Shown here: positions 6,112 to 12,582 of the stretch, piece by piece
Layout of the letters: the number at the start of each line of letters is the position of its first letter
How positions within the stretch are numbered: position 1 is the stretch's first letter
Assembly: GCA_003694905.1 (NCBI GenBank)
Contig: RFJM01000340.1
Span: 1-13,154, forward strand
DNA length: 13,154 nucleotides
Reading direction: 5' to 3'
DNA from: Caldilineae bacterium
GTDB lineage: Bacteria; Chloroflexota; Anaerolineae; J102
Made by a program: the position numbers and the translations under genes
The notes under the pieces: generated by a model
Database searches by the model: none
What the model saw: only the letters and a program-made list of their open reading frames with translations
What the model was told of the DNA's origin: nothing

Positions 6112-7518
6112 ATGATTGTCGACTGGTCCTTTATCGTTACCGTGGGCCTGGTCTTCTTCGCCACCTTGGTGGGCGCATGGCTGCGTTCGCGCAAGCGAGA
6201 CGAGTGTCTGGCAGCCTTCGAGGGCTTTCATGTCACTATGGAGATGGACGATGGACGCCTGATCTGGGGTGTACTGGATGTGCTGCCTACCGGGCTGGAA
6301 CTCCGTTATCGTCAGGCGGTCCAGGATGACGACCACGTGGAGTCTAGCTATGTACTCTATGCCAACGAGTACGAGAAGATCCAGGCCATCTACCGCTACG
6401 CCGACGAACTGAGTGAAGAGAATCGGCAGCGACGCGCCAAAGCCTGCGAGGATGCCTTTCATCCGGGTCCGGTCAGGCGCCTGGTGCGGGACACCCGCAA
6501 TTTCATCAGCACGGCGGCGGATTCGTTCAACGAGGTCTTCGGGCTGCTGATCGGTCGGGCCAAAAAACCGGCAGGGCGCTACATCTCGGATACGGGAGAG
6601 ACCTATCTCAAGCGCGTGGGCAAGGATGTCATCGGTAGTGTCGGTGCCAACTACGATCCCCTACTGGAGCGCTTCATCGGCCGACGGGTGGTAGTGGAGA
6701 TGGCGGAACACGGCGAAGTCCACGAACACGTGGGGGTCCTGAAGAACTACTCGCCGGACTTCCTGGAGATCCTGGATGTGCAGTTTCCGCTAAAGCACTC
6801 CCTCACCATCGGCCAGGAAGGTGTGCGCGCGGCGGATGTGCTCTCGGCCGGGATCGACAACGGGCAGATGGTGGTGGAGAATCTCGGCGAGCAACCGATA
6901 TTGTTGCATACCCTCAGAACTGTCTGGCCGGAGGAGGAAAGAGCGCAGGCCGAAGGAGCCAAAGGCAAGGACGGCGACGCGGCCATCTTGGAGCCGGAAG
7001 AGGAGGATCACGAAGTGTTTCTGAACATCGTTCTCGACGGGGGCATCAGCATCCAGCTACCGGCACCGCCACCGGAGGCGCGGGCCGAGCTGCAGTTCCG
7101 GCAGATCCGCGAGCTGGACATGATCGTGCCGCGGACACGCTGTGTCGTCCGGCACCGCGCGGAGCATTACACAGCAAACTCCCTCACGGATATCGTATTC
7201 GATATGGGTGTCTTGCTGGCCGTCACGGAACGGGACCGGATACGCGAGCATCGTCTGCGCCGCAAGCTCGAGCTGCATCCCGGCGACCCCATCGCCGCGG
7301 CCGCGCTTGGCTCGTTGCTCCTGCAACAGCAACGTTTCGAGGAGGCAGAATCCTTACTGCGACAGGCAGCCCGGTTGTCGGCTTCATTGCCCGACAACGG
7401 CCGGCGCGTGCGCATGCAACTGCGAGAGCTGGAACGACGTCGCAGCAAAGGGATGCCCCTGGCCGTGACCGGTGTGCCTTCCTCGGTTGCCAAACACACG
7501 GTGGATGTACAACAGTAG
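6112..7518 (+). CDS. Membrane-anchored protein with Sm-like beta modules and C-terminal TPR; function unknown
   Basis: 468 residues, family not recognised. Residues 5-24 form one N-terminal membrane helix followed by a basic stretch (RSRKR), so the bulk should be cytoplasmic. Two segments share a pattern: FHVTMEMDDGRLIWGVLDVL..GLE (39-63) and VVVEMAEHGEVHEHVGVL....FLEI (about 193-219), like small Sm/SH3-type barrels. An acidic linker follows (near EPEEED), then a third beta-rich stretch, then a TPR-like pair of helices at about 382-443 (PGDPIAAAALGSLLLQQQRFEEAESLL). The frame is open back to 5674, but I chose ATG 6112. GAGAGG precedes it, the membrane helix starts right there, and the upstream part lies in the MITE-like repeat. 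A role in membrane-linked complex assembly would be a guess. Confidence 0.8.
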   Translation: MIVDWSFIVTVGLVFFATLVGAWLRSRKRDECLAAFEGFHVTMEMDDGRLIWGVLDVLPTGLELRYRQAVQDDDHVESSYVLYANEYEKIQAIYRYADELSEENRQRRAKACEDAFHPGPVRRLVRDTRNFISTAADSFNEVFGLLIGRAKKPAGRYISDTGETYLKRVGKDVIGSVGANYDPLLERFIGRRVVVEMAEHGEVHEHVGVLKNYSPDFLEILDVQFPLKHSLTIGQEGVRAADVLSAGIDNGQMVVENLGEQPILLHTLRTVWPEEERAQAEGAKGKDGDAAILEPEEEDHEVFLNIVLDGGISIQLPAPPPEARAELQFRQIRELDMIVPRTRCVVRHRAEHYTANSLTDIVFDMGVLLAVTERDRIREHRLRRKLELHPGDPIAAAALGSLLLQQQRFEEAESLLRQAARLSASLPDNGRRVRMQLRELERRRSKGMPLAVTGVPSSVAKHTVDVQQ

Positions 7519-7613
7519 GCGGGTATAAGCAGGTTGCTCGCCATCGGCTCGCCGCCATCCGATTGAAGCGCAATGCGCGTGGATACGGGACGGATTTGCT
7601 GTTGGACCGGGGT

Positions 7614-7620
7614 GGAAGGA
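7614..7620 (+). promoter_or_regulatory. Ribosome binding site supporting the 7625 start
   Basis: GGAAGGA lies four bases before ATG 7625. The alternative ATG at 7694 has no purine-rich site before it. Confidence 0.5.
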
Positions 7621-7624
7621 TACA

Positions 7625-8242
7625 ATGGATGTCGTTCTAGGAACTGTTTCCTCGCGTTTCTCTGACCCCGCACGATCCTCCCTCCAACGCGTCATGCTTC
7701 CTCAAAGCCACATTGCCTACACCCTTGCCGCCTACCAATGGGCCAGGGACCGCTGGCCCGGAGTGCCGGACCTGGATCTGCGCTGGCTGGCGCTGGCGGC
7801 GATGGGTCCCGACCTCATCGATAAACCCCTGGCAGCACTTTACTTTTACCGGCGTTTCAAATCGGCGGTGCTGTTTGCCCACACGTTGTTGTTCCAAATC
7901 GGTCTGTTGTTCTGGGCCCGAGAGCGAAAGCGGCTCTTGCCGTACGCCCTGGCCTTCGTGGGCCATATCCTGTTGGACCGCATGTGGTTCTTCCCCGAAA
8001 CTTTCTACTGGCCTTTCAAGGGCTGGCGCTTCACGGTCTGGCGCAAAAGAGGGAGCGAGCAAAAGGATATCGGCAAAGCTTACTGGTATGCCTTCACCCG
8101 GAGACGCGAGCTCTGGGGATGGGAACTGGGCGGCGCGCTGGCCGCGCTGTGGCTGATCATCCGCCTGCGATTGTACCGGCCCGAACGGCTTCTTCGGCTT
8201 CTTCGCACCGGACGCTCAGGCCCCGCCTATCCAGGCCAGTAG
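7625..8242 (+). CDS. Membrane-bound metal-dependent hydrolase, YdjM/DUF457-like
   Basis: 205 residues. From residue 24 the sequence reads LPQSHIAYT, the usual beginning of this family. Potential metal ligands follow in the family order: His29, Asp63 and Asp66 in GPDLIDKP, His86 in FAHTLL, and His114 with Asp118 in GHILLD. Three or four hydrophobic helices indicate an inner-membrane protein, with a basic C-terminal tail (LRLYRPERLLRLL). Substrates of the family are unknown; E. coli YdjM is LexA-regulated, but no SOS box was seen here. The start at 7625 is favoured by GGAAGGA, yet homologues usually begin near Met24 (7694), so the first 23 residues are uncertain. The last 27 bases overlap, tail to tail, the 3' end of the rhomboid gene. 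The gap 7519-7624 holds nothing recognisable. Confidence 0.75.
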   Translation: MDVVLGTVSSRFSDPARSSLQRVMLPQSHIAYTLAAYQWARDRWPGVPDLDLRWLALAAMGPDLIDKPLAALYFYRRFKSAVLFAHTLLFQIGLLFWARERKRLLPYALAFVGHILLDRMWFFPETFYWPFKGWRFTVWRKRGSEQKDIGKAYWYAFTRRRELWGWELGGALAALWLIIRLRLYRPERLLRLLRTGRSGPAYPGQ

Positions 8243-8974
8243 GGAAAAGAGCAGAACGACGATGGCCGCGGCCTGCAGCGAGCGCGCGGGAGGACGCACG
8301 TCTTGTAGTCTGGGCGTCAGCATGACGTAGGTGAGCGCCAGTTGGGGGCCGCCCAGATACGCGAAAAGCCCACCGGCCACGAAACCGCCCAGATGGCCCC
8401 AGTTATCGATGCCCGGACTGAGGCCGATGATGAAATTGATGACTGCGACCATGACGATGTTCATAAGCGCAGCCCGCGAGCGCGCGCCGAAAAGCCCCCG
8501 GTGCTGGTAGAGGAACGCACCTTGCGCCGCCAATAGGCCGAAGATGGCAGTGGAAGACCCCAACGAGGGTCCCGGTGTGAGCACATAGGAGAGGACGTTT
8601 CCCCCGAACGCGCCCAGCAGATAGAGAGCCAAGAAACGCCATGGCCCGTAGATGCGCTCCAGCCCCGGCCCAAGTACGTACAGCGCGTACATGTTGAAAC
8701 CCAGATGGATCAGGGAACCGTGCAACAGGACAGGCGTGATCAGGCGCCACATCTGCCCTGCATCGATCAGCCGGTTGATCTTCATGCCCAGCAGCGCCGG
8801 GATGTCCTGGCCCAGCAGGGTCTGACTCGACATCTGGGCCACGAACACCAGCACGGTGAGCACCAGCAGGGTGTAGCTGACTCGAGCGCCCCGCTCGGGC
8901 AGACGCGCCGTCACCAGGCGCGTAGTGTAAGGTGGGGGCTCGGCCGGGGGAGGAGAGGATGGAGGGTAGGTCAT
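8216..8974 (-). CDS. Rhomboid family intramembrane serine protease
   Basis: 252 residues from the chosen start, with six to seven membrane helices. Family landmarks: helix-2 HxxxN (His90, Asn94 in LIHLGFNMYAL), the GxS catalytic motif as GSSTAIFG with Ser141 nucleophile, and the catalytic His194 in NWGHLGGFVAGG. The residue after Ser is Thr rather than the common Gly. A Pro-rich N-terminal cytoplasmic tail precedes the first helix. The frame stays open to an ATG at 9106, but residues before MTYPPS look non-conserved and overlap a possible -10 (TACAAT, 9008-9003), so I chose ATG 8974. ATG 9001 is also possible, and none has a good ribosome site. It should cleave transmembrane substrates; which ones cannot be told. 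Convergent with and overlapping the DUF457 gene by 27 bp. Confidence 0.88.
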   Translation of the reverse strand: MTYPPSSPPPAEPPPYTTRLVTARLPERGARVSYTLLVLTVLVFVAQMSSQTLLGQDIPALLGMKINRLIDAGQMWRLITPVLLHGSLIHLGFNMYALYVLGPGLERIYGPWRFLALYLLGAFGGNVLSYVLTPGPSLGSSTAIFGLLAAQGAFLYQHRGLFGARSRAALMNIVMVAVINFIIGLSPGIDNWGHLGGFVAGGLFAYLGGPQLALTYVMLTPRLQDVRPPARSLQAAAIVVLLFSLLAWIGGA

Positions 8975-9303
8975 GTCGGATGTGTCGAAATTGGTTGACC
9001 CCATTGTACCAGTGAGCGGGTGCTGGATAAAGTTTGCCACATGCACGGGTGTGTCCCACAACGTGAGAATCTTTTCTGAAAGCGATGGTGAAGGAGGGGG
9101 CAACACGCCGAAGCGCGGATTCGGCCCGGAGCTCTTGTGCTATCCCGCGCGGCGACTCCGTAATCCGCTGACGGCCCCGGCGCTTGGGACAGGCCCCATA
9201 TGGACGCGAGCGCGCCTGGGGCTCATCCCTGTCGAACGGGAGTCGAGGCATGGTTTGCCCGACGACAGCCACGGCCGGCATTCGGCCTCAAAGCCCCCGG
9301 CTC
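8975..9303. other. Intergenic stretch without a supported gene
   Basis: This lies between the 3' end of the PLP-enzyme gene and the rhomboid start, both on the minus strand. A weak rhomboid promoter candidate is TTTATC (9031-9026), 17 bases, TACAAT (9008-9003): good -10, poor -35. Open frames here have no recognisable product, and no convincing terminator with a T-run was found. Confidence 0.4.
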
Positions 9304-10560
9304 TCACACCTTAACCCGTGCCAGGGCCTGGTCCAGGTCGGCAATTAGATCCTCTACGTTTTCGATACCTACCGACAGGCGCACCAGTCCGTCGGAAATG
9401 CCTGCCAGCTCGCGTTCGGCTCGCGGCACGGCCGAGTGGGTCATGCTCGCCGGATGCTCGATCAGCGTATCGACGTTGCCCAGGCTCACCGCCAGCGTTG
9501 CCAGTTGCACATGGTTCATCACCGTCACGCCCGCGTCGTACCCGCCCTTCACCTCGAAGGAGATCATACCGCCGAAACCGTTGACCATCTGCTTGCAGGC
9601 GATCTCGTAGCCTGGGTGTGAAGGCAGGCCGGGGTAGTACACTCGCTCGACCTTGGGATGCTCGGCCAACCAGCGGGCGATGGCCATGCCGTTCTCGGCA
9701 TGTCGCTGCATGCGCAGTTCGAAGGTCTTGAGGCCGATGTTGGCCAACCAGGCATCGAAGGGACTGGGCGAAGCGCCGAACATCTTCGCGGTCAGGCCCA
9801 CGCCCTGCCCGCTGTAGCTCATATAGTCCAGATGCGTGCTGATGATGGCACCGCCGATGATGAGGCCGTGCCCACTCAGGTACTTGGTTGTGGAGTGGAT
9901 GACGACGTCGCAGCCCCAGGTGAGAGGCCGCTGATGGTAGGGGGTGGCAAAGGTATTGTCGACCATAACCCAGGCGTCGTGCGCGTGGGCTACTTGGGCC
10001 ACACCCTGGAGGTCTACGATGAGCATGGTGGGATTGGCCGGCGTCTCCACGTAGGCCAGCGTGGCCCTGGGATTGCGGTCGAAAGCTTCTTCCCAGGCTG
10101 CCGGACTGACATCGTCTAGCCAGACGACCTCGATGCCCAACCTGGGTGCCAGCTCATTCATGAAGCGGAAGGCGTTGCCGTATAGCTGGCGTTGGGTGAT
10201 GATGGTCTCGCCGGCGCGTACCCTCCCCAGAATAGCCGAAGAGATCGCGGCCATCCCGGCGGAAACCGCGCGCGCTGCCACGACTGCACCCGGTTCCCTA
10301 TCTGGATGCTGCCGGAGCAGGTCCAGGGCTTCCAGCAAGGCGTATTTCCGAGCCAGCTGATCGGCGTTGGGCGCGTAGTTGCGCGTGTAGGTATAGCCGA
10401 ATTCCTTGCCCGCGAAGACGCGGCCGGCCGTTTCGGCATCGGGAAAGGCGAAGGTGGAGGTCTGATAGATGGGTGTGATATGGGCATTTAGCGGGTTGTC
10501 ACCCTCGTCATAGTGATTGACGAGAGTGCCCAGGCCGTAGTCTGGTGACCAGGATTTCAT
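9304..10560 (-). CDS. PLP-dependent Cys/Met metabolism enzyme, methionine gamma-lyase / cystathionine gamma-synthase-like
   Basis: 418 residues, fold-type I aminotransferase-like, Cys/Met metabolism family. The start region has the family's HI.PIYQTSTFAFP pattern. Active-site residues visible are Tyr58 and Arg60 (TYTRN), Ser/Gly/Met in SAGMAAI near 100-103, Tyr127 in LYGNA, Asp201 in MVDNTFATPY (pyridine nitrogen), and Lys226 in HSTTKYLSGHG (Schiff base). The C-terminal SLG..DTLIEHPASMTHS is also typical. Related enzymes do gamma-elimination of methionine, transsulfuration, or O-acetylhomoserine sulfhydrylation; methionine gamma-lyase is my first choice, but motifs do not decide. It acts in the cytosol as a tetramer in known cases. 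ATG 10560 has AGGAG five bases upstream. It lies 76 bp after a methylthio-nucleoside phosphorylase-like gene, so both probably share a transcript for sulfur amino-acid or methylthio salvage. Confidence 0.9.
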   Translation of the reverse strand: MKSWSPDYGLGTLVNHYDEGDNPLNAHITPIYQTSTFAFPDAETAGRVFAGKEFGYTYTRNYAPNADQLARKYALLEALDLLRQHPDREPGAVVAARAVSAGMAAISSAILGRVRAGETIITQRQLYGNAFRFMNELAPRLGIEVVWLDDVSPAAWEEAFDRNPRATLAYVETPANPTMLIVDLQGVAQVAHAHDAWVMVDNTFATPYHQRPLTWGCDVVIHSTTKYLSGHGLIIGGAIISTHLDYMSYSGQGVGLTAKMFGASPSPFDAWLANIGLKTFELRMQRHAENGMAIARWLAEHPKVERVYYPGLPSHPGYEIACKQMVNGFGGMISFEVKGGYDAGVTVMNHVQLATLAVSLGNVDTLIEHPASMTHSAVPRAERELAGISDGLVRLSVGIENVEDLIADLDQALARVKV

Positions 10561-10636
10561 GATCGCTCCTGTTTCTCGATGGATGCAGAGGAGAAGGGGT
10601 GGACGTTAGGTGTTCGCGCGCCGGGTTTGCGGCGGT

Positions 10637-11434
10637 TCAGTTTCTATCATGCCCATCCTCGTCGCGAGGATAGTGGGTGAAGAGCACGGCATCTTCGCAA
10701 TGGCAAGAAAAGCCATCGAGTTCGGACAAGGTCTTGAGAAACAGGCTCAACAGTCGGCTGCGCAGATCGGCGATGCCGTCCTGGACGATGTTGATGGTCT
10801 CTTCGATGCCCGCAGCCCAGTTGACCGAGAAAGCCACGCCGGCAAAGTGGATACCCAGCTCGCGGGCCAGGGTCGCCTCCTGGGCGCCGGTCATCCCGAC
10901 GACGTCGCCGCCGAGTTGCCGAAACATGCGAATTTCGCCCGGTGTCTCGAAGCGAGGGCCGTTGGTGCAGACATAGGTTGCGTGAGGAGCCGGTGTCAAT
11001 CCGCACGAGGGCGCGCAGGCCAGGAGCCTTTCGCGCAGGGTGGGGCAATAGGGCGGGCTCATGATCGTGTGGGCCAGGCCCGACGCGCCCCCTTCGTAGA
11101 AGCTGCGCGGCCGGTCCGAGGTGAAGTCCAGAAAGTCGTCCAGCACCGCGACACTAAGCGGCGGCAGAGCGCGGTGAATGGAACCCACTGCGTAGGCGGC
11201 CACGATGGCTCTGACCCCCAGCTTGTGCATGGCCTTGAGATTGGCGCGGTAATTGATATGATGAGGCGGGACCGTGTGCCGCGGGCCGTGACGCATCAGG
11301 AAGACCAGGTTTTCGGCCTCTCCCTGCCCCACATGGAGCAGGGCCGGGCCGTAGGAGGTTTCCACGGTCTTCGCTTCCAGCTGGATGCCGGGGATGTCGT
11401 AGATGTCGGTACCGGCAATGATGCCAACGCGCAT
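10637..11434 (-). CDS. Purine nucleoside phosphorylase, MTAP/MTIP family (probable 6-oxopurine, S-methyl-5'-thioinosine phosphorylase-like)
   Basis: 265 residues, the usual length of the trimeric MTAP/PNP family. Phosphate and ribose site motifs are GIIAGTDIYD (Thr9), RHG..H..PPH.INYRAN (48-64), AAYAVGS, GPRFETPGEIRM and GMTGAQEA (Met181). In MTAP two Asp residues hold the adenine amino group. The matching place here is SVNWAAG, with Asn205 and Ala207, which in this family points to 6-oxopurines as in S-methyl-5'-thioinosine phosphorylase. A CHC motif (Cys244, Cys246) lies near the C-terminus, like the CxC motif described for thermostable archaeal MTAP/PNP enzymes. It would split methylthioinosine or inosine to base and sugar 1-phosphate. 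It is first in a two-gene unit with the PLP enzyme. The ATG at 11434 has no strong ribosome site, so the exact start is less certain. Confidence 0.88.
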   Translation of the reverse strand: MRVGIIAGTDIYDIPGIQLEAKTVETSYGPALLHVGQGEAENLVFLMRHGPRHTVPPHHINYRANLKAMHKLGVRAIVAAYAVGSIHRALPPLSVAVLDDFLDFTSDRPRSFYEGGASGLAHTIMSPPYCPTLRERLLACAPSCGLTPAPHATYVCTNGPRFETPGEIRMFRQLGGDVVGMTGAQEATLARELGIHFAGVAFSVNWAAGIEETINIVQDGIADLRSRLLSLFLKTLSELDGFSCHCEDAVLFTHYPRDEDGHDRN

Positions 11435-11479
11435 GATATGTCTTGAGTTCCGGGAGCGAGGCGGCGGTCGGAGATGTCT

Positions 11480-11509
11480 ATTTTAACGCATCGGGCGCAG
11501 AGACGTGAA
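11480..11509 (-). promoter_or_regulatory. Candidate promoter of the phosphorylase / PLP-enzyme pair
   Basis: Minus strand: TTCACG (11509-11504), 18 bases, TAAAAT (11485-11480). The -10 matches at 5 of 6 and the -35 at 4 of 6. Start near 11473 would leave a leader of about 39 bases. Confidence 0.4.
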
Positions 11510-11646
11510 GATGGCGCGAGGTGAGGGGTGCGTTTCAAAAATAGGGGCAGCCGGTGGGCCAGGCTGGTAAGGCTCCCCCCTGCAAGGGGGGTGCGGGGGA
11601 GCGGCCCCGCATCCGCGGCCCCGGCCTACCAGACCGAGCCGCCGCG

Positions 11647-11737
11647 GTTTCAGCTTCTCGGGCAGGGCTGCATGTGGGATAGGCTTTCCAGCCTGTCCGG
11701 ATGCCGGCCCACGCGGCACGGCTTGGCAAGCTGAAAC
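11647..11737. repeat. Nested inverted repeats in element copy 2
   Basis: A perfect 10-bp inverted repeat, GTTTCAGCTT at 11647-11656 and AAGCTGAAAC at 11728-11737, encloses a hairpin at 11677-11698 (GGATAGGCT, TTCC loop, AGCCTGTCC). The outer pair is degenerate in copy 1. GTTTCA also recurs in the element's termini, so the element looks built from repeated palindromic modules. Confidence 0.55.
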
Positions 11738-11848
11738 GCTCGTTAGTCGTCTGGTCGGGTCGGGCCGCCTCTTTTTCCGGGGGCGCTGCCCCCCGGCCGC
11801 CCCGCGGGGACTACACCATGCTTCCCCGGACCCCCCTTGTAGGATACG

Positions 11849-11876
11849 GCGGCGCCGTGTCTCCCCTTGGCGCCGC
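11849..11876. repeat. GC stem-loop in the extra segment of copy 2
   Basis: GCGGCGCC (11849-11856) and GGCGCCGC (11869-11876) form a perfect 8-bp stem with a 12-base loop. No T-run follows on either strand. Confidence 0.5.
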
Positions 11877-12131
11877 GTCGACGGCTCGGGACGAAACCTG
11901 GGTCGTGGAGCATCCACGGGCGGTTCACCGGGTTGGCGGGACCATCCGCTGCTATGGATGGCTCAATCGCGGGTGCTCCGTAGCCGACTTTGGGGGCGTC
12001 ACAGTTCCCACCCAACGCGGCCAGGTCCTGTACCGAGATTCGCCACCCAGGTGGGCACCGTCCTGGCGGTCAAGGTGGCTATAGGAGAAGGGTGCACCCA
12101 CCCCTGCCCACGGCGCCAGGGTCACAACCTG

Positions 12132-12206
12132 TCATTGCGAGGAGCGAAGCGACGAAGCAATCTCCATTTGGGGGGTGGAGGTTGCTTCGCCTGCGGCTCG
12201 CTATGA
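12132..12206. repeat. Palindromic dispersed repeat of the GCGAGGAGCGAAGC type
   Basis: The left arm TCATTGCGAGGAGCGAAGCG and on to AATCTCC, and the right arm GGAGGTTGCTTCGC to CTCGCTATGA, are imperfect inverted copies (the outermost ten bases match 9 of 10). Repeats with this GCGAAGCGACGAAGCAATC core are, to my knowledge, widespread in Chloroflexota and some other metagenome-derived genomes. It lies inside the extra segment of element copy 2 and could be a later insertion. Confidence 0.7.
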
Positions 12207-12383
12207 ACGGACCTTATAGGGGGAGCGCCCCCGCATCCGCGGCCCCCAACTTAAAACACACCCCGGGGTGAGAGGGCACGACGCCGAGCCGACCTCCAAC
12301 GCGATACATTGCCGCAAGCTGCCGGCCTGGAAAGCCGTCAGCGCAACGTCATCGCACGCCTCCCGTCCGGCGCGTCGGTATGC

Positions 12384-12412
12384 TTGACAATTTCGCTCAG
12401 GGCTTTGATAAT
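12384..12412 (+). promoter_or_regulatory. Sigma70-type promoter candidate upstream of the rodZ-like gene
   Basis: TTGACA (12384-12389), exactly 17 bases, then GATAAT (12407-12412): a perfect -35 and 5 of 6 in the -10. It is the best promoter match in the window. The start near 12419 would give a leader of about 160 bases. Confidence 0.65.
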
Positions 12413-12439
12413 CGGACGGCGCTGACTGTTTGCAGCCTT

Positions 12440-12496
12440 CCCCTTCATCTGCCGGCGATGACCGCACCCGGCTGCGGTAGCGCTGCGGAGAAGGGG
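12440..12496 (+). promoter_or_regulatory. Foldable leader element of the rodZ-like gene
   Basis: CCCCTTC (12440-12446) pairs perfectly with GAAGGGG (12490-12496) and encloses a 5-bp hairpin CCGCA/TGCGG (12462-12477). It lies wholly downstream of the predicted start. No known riboswitch class is recognised. Confidence 0.35.
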
Positions 12497-12582
12497 ACTT
12501 CCGGCGCGCAGCGCAGTTTTGGCCCCTGCACTTGCGCAGTGGTCGTATACGCCATTCCCAACATCAAGGTACTCACCCTTCT

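Larger units (their letters stand above)
11525..12264. mobile_element. MITE-like element, copy 2 (740 bp, composite)
   Basis: The left 220 bases repeat copy 1 closely (for example the identical run around 11683-11713). The right end, CTTAAAACACACCCC, is the inverted partner of the left end GGGGTGCGTTTCAAAA. Between about 11800 and 12210 there is roughly 400 bp that copy 1 lacks, including a separate palindromic repeat (12132-12206) and a GC stem-loop. A GC-rich module with CCCCGCATCCGCGGCCCC occurs near both ends (about 11608 and 12227). The outer flanks GAGGTGA and GGGGTGA may be a target duplication, but this is weak. No transposase or other gene is supported in the element. Confidence 0.55.
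12265..12582 (+). other. Upstream region of the rodZ-like gene, no supported gene
   Basis: Between the right end of the element and the rodZ-like ATG there is no convincing coding region; the short open frames here have no recognisable domains or ribosome sites. It holds the promoter and foldable leader listed separately. Confidence 0.5.

Noticed and set aside
10610..11446. Plus-strand open frame (278 codons) over the phosphorylase gene
   Set aside because: Antisense shadow with no recognisable motif, while the opposite strand encodes a clear MTAP/PNP family protein.
11525..12264. Possible coding region or transposase remnant in element copy 2
   Set aside because: Open frames are short, overlap in several frames, and are Arg/Pro/Gly-rich from GC-rich palindromes; no DDE or HUH motifs were seen.
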